Shown here in pieces: positions 1-9,000 of a DNA stretch of 64,000 bases; the first letter of the stretch is position 1, and every line of letters begins with the position of its first letter. The notes under the pieces were generated by a model that saw nothing but the letters and a program-made list of their open reading frames with translations, made no database searches and was not told where the DNA came from. This DNA comes from an uncultured Blautia sp. Lineage in GTDB: Bacteria; Bacillota; Clostridia; Lachnospirales; Lachnospiraceae. The position numbers and the translations under genes are program-made. Where the stretch lies: contig CALBGI010000014.1 in NCBI GenBank assembly GCA_937893675.1, positions 1-64,000 of the forward strand. The letters are read 5' to 3'.

Positions 1-58
1 ATACAGTCCTTGGAGAGGGACTATAAACACTACTACTTTATAATACGAGGAGAACGCT

Positions 59-2012
59 ATGCAAAAATATACAGTAAAACCGATTGCGTTACAGGATGGA
101 ATTATCACGGACGCATTTTGGGGAAGATATATCTGTAAAGTATCTGGGACTATTTTGCCCTATCAGTGGGAATTGATGAATGACCATATAGAAAATTGTG
201 AAAAAAGTGGCTGCATTCAAAATTTTAAAATTGCTGCCGGCGAGAGCAATGGCGATTTTATTGGAATGCCTTTTCAAGATTCCGATTTGGCAAAATGGAT
301 GGAAGCGGCAGCCTTTTCTCTTGCTGTACAGTTCGATGAAAAATTAATGGAACAAATGGATGAAATGATAAAATTACTTGGACATGTCCAGCAAGAAGAC
401 GGTTATTTTGATACCTATTTTATTCTGAAAGAGCCAAATAAAAAGTGGCTGAATCTATTGGAAGGACATGAACTTTATGTATCAGGACATTTTATTGAAG
501 CTGCAGTAGCCTATTATAAAACCACCGGAAAAAATGAATTTTTAAATATTGTTTGTAAGAATGCTGATTTAATCTGTCGAGTATTCGGGGAGAACGAAGG
601 TCAATTGAAGGCTTATCCAGGACACCAGGAAATTGAACTTGCTCTTTTGAAACTATATGAAGTAACAGGCGAGGAAAAGTATTTAAAGCAGGCAAAATTT
701 TTTTTGATGGAACGCGGACGCGAGCCTTACATACTGAAGGAACTCCATGAGGAATACGGAAAGTACATTTTTCCGGAATTTGCTTCTTTCGATAGAGAAT
801 ATTGCCAGACACACCTTCCTGTGATGAAACAAACCTCAGCCGAAGGACATGCTGTACGTGCAGTTTATATGTATACAGCTATGGCGCATCTTGCCCGATT
901 AGAGCAGAACGATGAACTTTTGAATGTCTGTGAGAAATTGTATGAAAATATTGTAAACAGGCGTATGTATATTACCGGTGGAATTGGTTCTGCAGGAACA
1001 GGTGAACGTTTTACTTGCGATTACGATCTTCCAAATGATATGGCTTATGCAGAAAGTTGTGCATCAATCGGGCTTGCTATGTTTTGTCAACAAATGTTTG
1101 AGGCCACAGAAAATGGAAAGTATATTGACACTATGGAGAGAGCACTTTATAATACGGTCCTCTCAGGAATTTCTCTTGATGGCAAAAAATTTTTTTATGT
1201 AAATCCATTAGAAGTATGGCCCGAAGTTATAAAGAAAAATCCAGATCATGCACACGTAAAAGCTACTCGCCAGAGTTGGTTTTCTTGTGCATGTTGCCCC
1301 CCCCAACATTGCACGGACATTAGCCAGTTTACAAAGCTATGCCTGCTATATCAAAGAGACGACTGCTTATATTGGTTTATATTTGTCTGGTATCTGGAAT
1401 TTGCATTTTGGCAAGGGTGCCTTGGCAATACGCATAGATACAGCTTATCCTTTTGATGGAGAAGTACGAATGACCATTGTAGAAACACAAGGAGATACTA
1501 ATGCTTCCATAGCGTTCCGAATTCCGAAATGGAGTAAAAAAACGCAGATATTTGAAGATGGAAAGCAAATAGAATCCCCAGAAGAAAACGGTTTTATTAC
1601 TTGTACAAAGAAATGGGAAATAAATATGTCTGTAGTTCTCAAATTTGATATGCATCCAAGATTTATGTTTGCAAATCCAAAAGTACGGGCAGATGCTGGG
1701 AAAACAGCACTTATGAAAGGTCCTTTAGTATATTGCTTCGAAGAAGAAGATAATGGAGAAAACCTTTCGGCTCTCAGTGTGGATATCTGCAGTAAAATTC
1801 AAGAATTGTATGATAAAGAACTTTTTGGAGGAACTAACATCTTGCAAATTTCTGGATGGCGTGAAGAACAAAGTGAATGGGGAGAAGAATTATATCGACC
1901 TTTTGTGACAAAGAAAAAAAGAGTTATTTTGAAAGCTATTCCTTATTGTTTTTGGAATAACAGAAAACCTGGTGAAATGCGAGTTTGGATGGAGGCAGAA
2001 AAAGAACGATAA
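59..2012 (+). pseudogene. GH127 beta-L-arabinofuranosidase-like gene, frameshifted
   Basis: GH127 (DUF1680) glycosidases remove beta-linked L-arabinofuranose from plant glycans. The first frame (59-1456) carries the N-terminal and (alpha/alpha)-barrel part, including GERF with the likely acid/base Glu316 and AESC with Zn-ligand candidates Glu332 and Cys334. Cys410, Cys412 and Cys413 form the expected C-A-C-C motif with the nucleophile/zinc cysteines. Directly after it, a run of eight C (1297-1304) shifts the frame. With seven C, translation would continue CCPPNIARTLAS into the second frame (to 2012), giving about 650 aa, the normal family size. As written, the first frame reads 42 codons out of frame and stops. 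No signal peptide, so probably cytoplasmic. A good ribosome site (GAGGAGA, 48-54) precedes the ATG. Base composition is visibly more AT-rich than the next genes, suggesting separate origin. It could be a true mutation, slippage control or an assembly error. Confidence 0.85.
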
Positions 2013-2060
2013 AGTATTGTAAAAAATGTAGGAGAACTGTAAAAAAATAAAGTTTTTTCT

Positions 2061-2088
2061 TTGATTGTCCGCTAATTTGTGATATAAT
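2061..2088 (+). promoter_or_regulatory. sigma-A-type promoter of stnABC
   Basis: TTGATT (2061-2066), 16 bp spacer, TATAAT (2083-2088), about 50 bases before the stnA start. It sits at the boundary between the AT-rich GH127 gene and the redox operon. Confidence 0.75.
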
Positions 2089-2137
2089 GGTACGGAATGA
2101 ATTTTTATGTACAATTTTCTATAGGAGGGACAATCAT

Positions 2138-2650
2138 ATGAGCAATACTTGTGGATGTCAGAATGGCGGAAACGCAGATTTCACAGAACTGGCTCCCGTA
2201 CTGGAAAAATATGCAAAGGTACCGGGAAGTCTTATCACCATCCTTCAGCAGACACAGGATATTTACGGTTACCTCTCTCTGGATGCCATTAATTACATCG
2301 CAGAGAGAACCGGGATCATGCCTGCGAAAATTTATGGTGTCGCTACATTCTATGCGCAGTTCCGTCTGCAGCCTATTGGCAAATATCTTATCATGCTCTG
2401 CAAGGGTACTGCCTGTCATGTAAACGGCGCAGACATGATAGAAGAGGCGGTTACGGAACATCTTGGAATCAAGGACGGAGAGACAACGGAGGACGGACTG
2501 TTCACACTGAACAACGTAGCCTGTCTGGGATGCTGCTCTCTGGCACCGGTCATGATGGTTCGTACAGCAGAGGGTGAAGAGACCTTTGGTAACCTGACAA
2601 AAGCTTCCGTTAAGAAGATTCTTGACGATTACAAAGCAAAGAACGCATAG
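2138..2650 (+). CDS. stnA: Stn-type transhydrogenase, NuoE-like [2Fe-2S] subunit
   Basis: A thioredoxin-fold [2Fe-2S] protein of the NuoE/HydC family, 170 aa. The cluster ligands are visible as CKGTAC (C-x4-C) and CLGCC (C-x3-C). In electron-bifurcating complexes this subunit pairs with the NuoF-like flavoprotein. The ATG at 2138 is chosen because AGGAGGG lies at 2123-2129; an in-frame upstream start at 2087 would overlap the promoter. Eleven bases separate it from stnB. The three-gene order NuoE-NuoF-(NuoG+GltD) matches the StnABC complex described from Sporomusa ovata. Naming is by architecture, not by database search. An iron-hydrogenase or formate dehydrogenase accessory role is less likely because no catalytic partner of those types is nearby. 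Confidence 0.85.
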   Translation: MSNTCGCQNGGNADFTELAPVLEKYAKVPGSLITILQQTQDIYGYLSLDAINYIAERTGIMPAKIYGVATFYAQFRLQPIGKYLIMLCKGTACHVNGADMIEEAVTEHLGIKDGETTEDGLFTLNNVACLGCCSLAPVMMVRTAEGEETFGNLTKASVKKILDDYKAKNA

Positions 2651-2661
2651 GAGGCAGAGAT

Positions 2662-4416
2662 ATGAAAGTTGTTGTAGGACAGGGCAGCTGCGGTATTGCT
2701 ACCGGCGCGAAAAAAACCTCTAATGAATTCGAAAGAATCGTGGCGGAGAAAAATCTGACAAACGTCGTGATCGACAAGACCGGCTGTATCGGTACCTGTT
2801 ATCTGGAGCCGATCGTTGATGTATATAACGACGAAGGTGCTCTGGAAGCAAGATATGTGAAATGTACCACAGAAAAGGTAGAGCGTATTGTGGAAGAACA
2901 TCTCATCGGCGGCAAGCCGGTAGAAGAGTATGTGATTCCGGCTGAGGATGAGGCATTCCTTACCCAGCAGCAGAGAATCGTTCTTCGCAACTGCGGTATG
3001 ATCAACCCGGAAAAAATCGAAGAATATATCGCTACCGGCGGATATGAGGCAGCAAAAAAAGTCATCACTTCCATGACACCGGACGAAGTTATCGAGGAGA
3101 TCAAGGTTTCCGGACTTCGCGGACGAGGCGGTGCAGGCTTCCCCACCTGGTTCAAATGGAATGCCATCAAGTCCAATAAAGGCGCACAGAAATACATGGT
3201 CTGCAATGCGGACGAAGGTGACCCGGGCGCATTCATGGACCGTTCCGTATTGGAAGGTGACCCGCACTCCCTGCTGGAAGGAATGATCATCGGAGGTTTT
3301 GCCGCAGGCGCTACCGAAGGTATCATCTACTGCCGTGCAGAGTATCCGCTGGCGATCGCCCGTCTGGAAATTGCCATGGCGCAGGCGAGAGAAAAAGGAT
3401 ATCTCGGCAAAAATCTTTTTGGAACAAACTTTAACTTTGACATCCGCATCAAGGCCGGTGCCGGTGCGTTTGTCTGCGGTGAGGAGACAGCCCTCATTGC
3501 TTCCCTGGAAGGCGAGCGCGGTATGCCGCGTCTGAAACCCCCGTTCCCGGCAGCGAAGGGATATTGGAAGCTTCCTACCAACATCAATAACGTTGAGACC
3601 TACGCAAACGTTGCCTGGATCATGCTGAACGGCGGACAGGCATTTGCAGACAGAGGCGCTGAGAAATCCAAAGGCTCCAAGGTATTCGCTCTGGCAGGCA
3701 AGATCAAGAAGGGCGGTCTCGTGGAAGTTCCCATGGGTATGACACTGAAGGAAGTTATCTACAACATCGGCGGCGGCATCAAGAACGACAAGAAGTTCAA
3801 AGCCGTACAGATGGGCGGTCCTTCCGGCGGATGTATTCCGGCAGAGCTTATCGACACTCCGGTTACATACGAAGATATCAACAAGACCGGTGCGATCGTC
3901 GGATCCGGCGGTATGATCGTTATGGACGAAGATACCTGTATGGTAGACATGGCAAGATTCTTCCTCGACTTTACCAAGAAGGAATCCTGCGGAAAATGTA
4001 ACTACTGCCGTATCGGTACCAAGAGAATGCTTGAGATTCTTGAGCGTATCACACGAGGCGAAGGCAAGGATGGCGATATCGAGCTTCTGGAAGAGCTTGC
4101 AGGCAAGATCAAGGACGGAGCAATGTGCGGTCTTGGCCAGACAGCTCCCAACCCGGTTCTAACCACGATCAAATACTTCCGCAATGAGTATGAAGACCAC
4201 ATTTACAATCACAAATGTACTGCAAAATCCTGTAAAGCTCTCATCAGCTATGAGATTACTGAGAATTGTAAGGGTTGCGGTGCCTGCGCAAGAAAATGTC
4301 CGGTAGGTGCGATCAGCGGCGAAAAGAAATCCATGCACAAGATCGACCCGAGCATTTGTATCAAGTGCGGCAAGTGTGAAGAATCCTGTAAGTTTGACGC
4401 AGTAAAGAGAGTTTAA
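2662..4416 (+). CDS. stnB: Stn-type transhydrogenase, NuoF-like NADH/FMN bifurcating subunit
   Basis: 584 aa, HydB/NuoF family. Order of domains: N-terminal thioredoxin-like [2Fe-2S] part (about 1-90, GSCG and GCIGTC cysteines), NADH/FMN-binding domain starting near residue 150 (GRGGAGFPT, then NADEGDPG and CGEETAL), the [4Fe-4S] site ESCGKCNYC near 442, and a C-terminal 2x[4Fe-4S] ferredoxin domain (about 535-584, CKGCGACARKCP and CIKCGKCEESC). This full set is typical of bifurcating HydB/StnB, which oxidise NADH and pass electrons to ferredoxin and to the partner subunit. Ribosome site GGAGG is 2650-2654. The next gene starts 15 bases downstream. Confidence 0.9.
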   Translation: MKVVVGQGSCGIATGAKKTSNEFERIVAEKNLTNVVIDKTGCIGTCYLEPIVDVYNDEGALEARYVKCTTEKVERIVEEHLIGGKPVEEYVIPAEDEAFLTQQQRIVLRNCGMINPEKIEEYIATGGYEAAKKVITSMTPDEVIEEIKVSGLRGRGGAGFPTWFKWNAIKSNKGAQKYMVCNADEGDPGAFMDRSVLEGDPHSLLEGMIIGGFAAGATEGIIYCRAEYPLAIARLEIAMAQAREKGYLGKNLFGTNFNFDIRIKAGAGAFVCGEETALIASLEGERGMPRLKPPFPAAKGYWKLPTNINNVETYANVAWIMLNGGQAFADRGAEKSKGSKVFALAGKIKKGGLVEVPMGMTLKEVIYNIGGGIKNDKKFKAVQMGGPSGGCIPAELIDTPVTYEDINKTGAIVGSGGMIVMDEDTCMVDMARFFLDFTKKESCGKCNYCRIGTKRMLEILERITRGEGKDGDIELLEELAGKIKDGAMCGLGQTAPNPVLTTIKYFRNEYEDHIYNHKCTAKSCKALISYEITENCKGCGACARKCPVGAISGEKKSMHKIDPSICIKCGKCEESCKFDAVKRV

Positions 4417-4431
4417 TAGGAGGTATGGACT

Positions 4432-7400
4432 GTGAATAAATACAGATTGAATATCGACGGAAAAGAAGTCTATGGACTTCCCGGCCAGACAATTCTTGAA
4501 GTATGCAGAGAAAACGATATTTTCATTCCGACCCTCTGCTATGACGAGAGAACAGAAATTTATGGCGCATGCGGACTTTGTATGGTAGAAATGGAAGGCA
4601 ATCCCAAGCTCTGGAAGGCCTGTGCAACCGAGATTGCTCCCAATATGGTAATACATACAAACACTCCCCGTGTCATTGAATCCAGAAAAACAAACCTGGA
4701 GCTCCTTCTTTCCAACCATAAAGGAGACTGCCGTCCGCCCTGTATGCTGGCATGTCCGGCAGGTACAGACTGTCAGGGCTATGTAGGCCTGATCGCAAAC
4801 GGACAGTACGAAGAAGCGATCAAGCTGATCCGTGAGAACATTCCTCTTCCGGGTGCCATCGGACGTGTATGTCCGCATCCCTGTGAGACGGCATGCCGCC
4901 GCGGTATGGTGGACGAGCCGATCGCGATCGCAAACCTGAAGAGATTTGCGGCAGATACAGATGAATTTGGCGAAGATCCGTTCATGCCGGAGTGCGAACC
5001 GGATACCGGAAAGAACGTTGCCATCATCGGCGGCGGCCCTTACGGACTTTCCATGGCATACTTCCTGCGTCAGCTGGGTCATGACGTGACCATTTACGAG
5101 GCAATGCCCAAGCTTGGCGGTATGCTCCGCTATGGTATTCCGGAATATCGTCTGCCCAAGGAAGTGCTTGACGAGGAGATCGCTCTCATTGAGCGCATGG
5201 GTGTAACCATGATCACCAATACCAAAATCGGCGAGGACATTTCCTTCGAGACCATTAAGAGAGATTACGACGCAGTCTGCGTTGGTATCGGCGCGTGGGT
5301 ATCCACCGGCGTTCGCTGCAAGGGCGAGGACGCGGAAGGTGTGATCGGCGGTATTGATTTCCTTCGCAAGGTTGTTCGCAACGAGACCATTGATCTTGGC
5401 AAAAACGCTGCCATCGTAGGCGGCGGAAATACTGCTATGGACGCTTGCCGCACCGCAGTCCGTCTGGGCGCTGACAAGGTATACAATATCTACAGAAGAA
5501 CCAAGGACGAAATGCCGGCAGATATGGTAGAGATCGAAGAGGCAGAGGAAGAGGGCGTAATCTTCCTGAATCTGACCAACCCGCTGGAGATCATTTCCGA
5601 TGAGAACGGTCACTGCCGCCAGATGGTTCTTCAGGTAATGGAGCTTGGTGAGCCGGATGCTTCCGGACGCCGCGCACCGGTTCCTGTAGAAGGCAAAACC
5701 GAGACGATCGACGTAGATACCGTAATTCTCGCAATCGGACAGAAAGTAAACGCAGCCGGAATTGACGGCGTGGAACTGACCCGCAAGGGCGGCATCGTTT
5801 ACGACAAAGATACGTTCATGACAGCGATTCCTGGTGTATTTGCCGGCGGCGACTGCGGAAATGACAAGATTTCCATTGCAGTGGAATCCATTGCCGATGC
5901 AAAGAAAGGCTGTCTGGTAGTAGACGCTTATCTGCGCGGCGAAGACATTGCGTATGAGCCGAATTATTACGTACAGCGCACGGATCTGACACCGGCTTCC
6001 TTTGAGGACCGCGAGAGAATGTGCCGTCCGGCCATGGAGCAGCTCAATGCAGAAGAGCGCAGGGATAACTTTACAGAGGTGGTATTCGGTTATGACGAAG
6101 AACAGGCTCTGGAAGAAGCAAACCGCTGTCTGGAGTGCGGCTGTAAGGATTACTTTGAGTGCAAGCTCATTTCCTATGCAAATATGTATGATGTAAAACC
6201 GGATCGTTTTGCAGGTGATATCAATGAAGTGGAATACAGCGACGAGCATCCGTTTATCCTGCGCGACCCCAACAAATGTATCCTCTGCGGACTTTGCGTT
6301 CGTGCCTGTGACGAGGTTATGGGCGTAGGCGCTCTCGGCCTTGTAAAACGTGGCTTTGACACAGTTGTGAAGCCGGCTCTGGAACAGCCTCTGGCTGAGA
6401 CCGGATGTATTTCCTGCGGCCAGTGTGTCAGCGTATGTCCGACCGGTGCGCTTCAGGAACGTCTCTCCATTGAGAAATCGGTTCCCCTTGACACCGATGT
6501 TACCGACACTACCTGTTCCCATTGTTCTGTCGGCTGCTCCATCCATCTGGAAACCTACGGAGATATGCTGATCAAAGCCGTTCCGGACAAAGAAGGAGCG
6601 GTAAATAAGGGACTTCTCTGCGGACGCGGCAAATTCGGCTTCGACTGCTCTGTTGTGGAAGGCAAGCTTCTTGAGCCGCTGGCAAGAAAGAACGGCGAGC
6701 TGACAGAGGTAGATTACCACGAGGCATTTGTCCTGGTTGCAAAGAAGGCAGAATCCCTTGCGGCAAAATACGGACGCGATGCAGTTGCGGTTTCCATTTC
6801 CGACAGATATACCAATGAGGAAGCATACGTGATCAAGAAGTTTGCTGATTCCATCGGCGCAAAAACCCTTTGCTTCAACAACCGCAAAAACGGTATGGAA
6901 GAAGTTCTTGGCGTAAATGCATCCCCCAACACCATTGACGAGCTGCTTTCCGCTGAGGTGATCCTCTGCGCAGGCTTTGTCGCAAAAGAAAATCAGGTAA
7001 TCCGCCTGAAACTGAAACAGGCAGCTGCAAACGGTGCGAAGGTTATTCTGGTAAATCCGGAAGGATATGAGCAGAAGCATATGAGCTTCGCTTACAAGAC
7101 CATCACTACCGACAATACACTTGGCTTCTTCAAGGGTGTTGCAAAAGCGCTTGTTGACATGGGCAAGGGCGCTTCCGTCAAAGGCTTCGACGAATTCAAA
7201 GCGTCTGTCGCAGATGCTTCTGTATGCGAAGAGGTACAGGCCGTGGCAGATCTCTATGCAAATGCAAAGAAAGCCATGATCGTATTCCAGCAGAATGTGG
7301 TTTCCACAGAAGCGGCAGCACTTCTGGCTGATATCGCAGTTGTTTCCGGACATATCGGAAAAGCACGCGACGGTATCCTGATGCTGAAGGCAAAGAACAA

Positions 7401-7932
7401 CAGCCAGGGTCTTGTAGATCTGGGTGTGACCGCAGGAGCAGAAGCTCTTGAGGGCGTGAAGGCGCTCCTGGTATTCGGCGAGAATCCGGATGTATCTCTC
7501 CTGAAGGAGCTGGTATTCCTCATGGTATGCGATACCCATATGACAGAGACCGCCAAGGTTGCTGACGTTGTGATCCCGGGAACCGGATTTGCTTCTACCT
7601 ACGGTACTTATACCAACACGGAAAGACGTCTCCAGGTTGTCGAACAGGCTGTGGAAGAAGATGTCGTATTCAGCAACTGGGAAGTTGCAGCCGAACTGGC
7701 TCACGTATATGAGGTTGAAATGCCTTATGATGATATTGAGGATATCTCTGATGAGATGAATGATAAGCTTCCTGTTTACCGCTACGCGGAAATGGGCGAA
7801 GTATACGGCGGCGTTCTTGCATGTGCAGACGCACAGCTTGCTGCTGTCAAGGATGCTGCTTTTGTGGCACCGCTTCGCTGCACGGATAATCTCATGAACA
7901 TGATCGATGAGAGACTGCCGGAGGCAAAATAA
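4432..7932 (+). CDS. stnC: Stn-type transhydrogenase, fused NuoG-like and GltD-like NADPH subunit
   Basis: 1166 aa fusion. Visible parts in order: plant-type [2Fe-2S] ferredoxin (about 1-75), a cysteine-rich GltD N-terminus (CRPPCMLACP), FAD-binding GGGPYG near 198, NADP-binding GGGNTA near 328, AGGDCG near the end of the GltD part, two [4Fe-4S] motifs (CILCGLC near 615 and CISCGQC near 658), then a NuoG/formate-dehydrogenase-like domain from CSHCSVGC near 694 to the end. The Cys/Sec molybdenum ligand region of formate dehydrogenases is not recognisable (an NNRKNG stretch lies there), so the C-terminal domain is probably structural. Expected role: NADP(H) site of an NADH/NADPH/ferredoxin transhydrogenase. 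The start is GTG at 4432 behind AGGAGGT (4418-4424); the ATG at 4425 meets a stop after four codons. Confidence 0.85.
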   Translation: MNKYRLNIDGKEVYGLPGQTILEVCRENDIFIPTLCYDERTEIYGACGLCMVEMEGNPKLWKACATEIAPNMVIHTNTPRVIESRKTNLELLLSNHKGDCRPPCMLACPAGTDCQGYVGLIANGQYEEAIKLIRENIPLPGAIGRVCPHPCETACRRGMVDEPIAIANLKRFAADTDEFGEDPFMPECEPDTGKNVAIIGGGPYGLSMAYFLRQLGHDVTIYEAMPKLGGMLRYGIPEYRLPKEVLDEEIALIERMGVTMITNTKIGEDISFETIKRDYDAVCVGIGAWVSTGVRCKGEDAEGVIGGIDFLRKVVRNETIDLGKNAAIVGGGNTAMDACRTAVRLGADKVYNIYRRTKDEMPADMVEIEEAEEEGVIFLNLTNPLEIISDENGHCRQMVLQVMELGEPDASGRRAPVPVEGKTETIDVDTVILAIGQKVNAAGIDGVELTRKGGIVYDKDTFMTAIPGVFAGGDCGNDKISIAVESIADAKKGCLVVDAYLRGEDIAYEPNYYVQRTDLTPASFEDRERMCRPAMEQLNAEERRDNFTEVVFGYDEEQALEEANRCLECGCKDYFECKLISYANMYDVKPDRFAGDINEVEYSDEHPFILRDPNKCILCGLCVRACDEVMGVGALGLVKRGFDTVVKPALEQPLAETGCISCGQCVSVCPTGALQERLSIEKSVPLDTDVTDTTCSHCSVGCSIHLETYGDMLIKAVPDKEGAVNKGLLCGRGKFGFDCSVVEGKLLEPLARKNGELTEVDYHEAFVLVAKKAESLAAKYGRDAVAVSISDRYTNEEAYVIKKFADSIGAKTLCFNNRKNGMEEVLGVNASPNTIDELLSAEVILCAGFVAKENQVIRLKLKQAAANGAKVILVNPEGYEQKHMSFAYKTITTDNTLGFFKGVAKALVDMGKGASVKGFDEFKASVADASVCEEVQAVADLYANAKKAMIVFQQNVVSTEAAALLADIAVVSGHIGKARDGILMLKAKNNSQGLVDLGVTAGAEALEGVKALLVFGENPDVSLLKELVFLMVCDTHMTETAKVADVVIPGTGFASTYGTYTNTERRLQVVEQAVEEDVVFSNWEVAAELAHVYEVEMPYDDIEDISDEMNDKLPVYRYAEMGEVYGGVLACADAQLAAVKDAAFVAPLRCTDNLMNMIDERLPEAK

Positions 7933-8000
7933 TGTGGCTTTCAGCCGCTGCTGACAGTTGGCATATGGCTGGATACACATAGAATCCCCATAAGATTCGG

Positions 8001-8034
8001 CTCCCCGCCCGTACTTTACGGACGGGGAGTTTTG
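8001..8034 (+). terminator. intrinsic terminator after stnC
   Basis: A 13-bp stem with one mismatch (8001-8013 with 8017-8029), 3-base loop, followed by TTTTG. It closes the stnABC operon. Confidence 0.8.
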
Positions 8035-8043
8035 TGTTATAAT
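8015..8043 (+). promoter_or_regulatory. possible promoter of uppP
   Basis: TTTACG (8015-8020), 17 bp, TATAAT (8038-8043). The -10 box is perfect but the -35 is weak and lies inside the terminator hairpin. Confidence 0.4.
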
Positions 8044-8098
8044 GACAAAGATATTAAGCTTGGCAAGGACAAAAGACCAGGCAGGGAGAGGAATCATT

Positions 8099-8974
8099 AT
8101 GGAAGCACTTTATGCGATTATTCTTGGAATCATACAGGGCATCACCGAGTTTTTGCCTGTGAGCAGTTTCGGTCATGACGTGATCATCAGCGATATGCTT
8201 GGAATGAACAGAGCCGGAGGACTTCTCCTGGAGACCATGCTTCATCTTGGTACGCTGGCCGCTGTTTTTTTTATGTTCAAAACAGATTTGATACGTATTG
8301 GAAAAGAGCTTCTCATGATGACTCTGGAAGCAATATCCAATCTTCAGATTTTGATACATAACAGACGGACAGGCGCAGAAATGCCCTATCACAGACTGAT
8401 CACCAGTACCTATCGGAAGCTTTCCGCAATGCTGCTGGTGTCCTTCCTGCCAACGGCGATCCTTGGTTTTACCGCAAGAAGACTGGCCGAAAAGGCAGCC
8501 TTTTCTCCATTATCCACAGGGATCGGTTTCCTTGTGACCGGCGTATTTCTTCTGGTCGCCGATTTCAGCAATTCCGGCGGGGAGCGCACCCCCAGAGATG
8601 CGAAATTCGACCATGCCATGTGGATCGGAATTGCCCAGGGGCTTTCTGTTTTCCCTGGAATTTCCCGGTGCGGTCTTACCATCTGCGCCGCGCTGTTCTG
8701 CGGTTTCAGCCGGAAATTCGCACTGAAATATTCCTTTCTTGTGAGTATTCCCGCTGTTCTGGGCGCATTTTTTTCTCAGATAAGCGGATTTGGCGCTTCA
8801 GAAATGACTGCCTTCCTGGGCTTTTCCTATGTTTTGGGAATGCTTACAGCAGGCTTTGTGGGCTGTCTGGCGGTCCGCTTTCTGTTTTCCGTTCTTCAAA
8901 AAACAAAACTGCGTTATTTTGCAGTGTACTGCTTCCTGGCAGGCGCGGTAACGCTTCTCGGGAAGGTATTATAA
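8099..8974 (+). CDS. uppP: UppP/BacA-like undecaprenyl-diphosphate phosphatase
   Basis: 291 aa, strongly hydrophobic, multi-pass membrane protein of the UppP family, which recycles undecaprenyl diphosphate, the lipid carrier of cell-wall precursors. Motif 1 is TEFLPVSSFGHD (Glu17, His26), motif 2 is PGISRCGLT. The catalytic Glu, His and Arg are present, but the family's usual SS(S/T)GH and SRSG read SSFGH and SRCG here. The ATG at 8099 follows GGGAGAGG (8084-8091); an upstream in-frame ATG at 8042 overlaps the -10 box and is rejected. Probably co-transcribed with ftsK 26 bases downstream. Could be a paralogue with altered substrate. Confidence 0.8.
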   Translation: MEALYAIILGIIQGITEFLPVSSFGHDVIISDMLGMNRAGGLLLETMLHLGTLAAVFFMFKTDLIRIGKELLMMTLEAISNLQILIHNRRTGAEMPYHRLITSTYRKLSAMLLVSFLPTAILGFTARRLAEKAAFSPLSTGIGFLVTGVFLLVADFSNSGGERTPRDAKFDHAMWIGIAQGLSVFPGISRCGLTICAALFCGFSRKFALKYSFLVSIPAVLGAFFSQISGFGASEMTAFLGFSYVLGMLTAGFVGCLAVRFLFSVLQKTKLRYFAVYCFLAGAVTLLGKVL

Positions 8975-9000
8975 ATCATCAGAATTAAAGGGGATCTATC

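Noticed and set aside
39..44. TATAAT before the GH127 gene
   Set aside because: Lies only a few bases before the ribosome site, leaving no leader; no -35 box.
7933..8000. Small gene between stnC and uppP
   Set aside because: No ribosome site or reading frame of note; only the terminator is seen.
4159..8097. 1312-codon open frame on the minus strand opposite stnB/stnC
   Set aside because: Composition (Cys, His, Phe, Leu rich) and lack of domains mark it as a shadow of the plus-strand gene.
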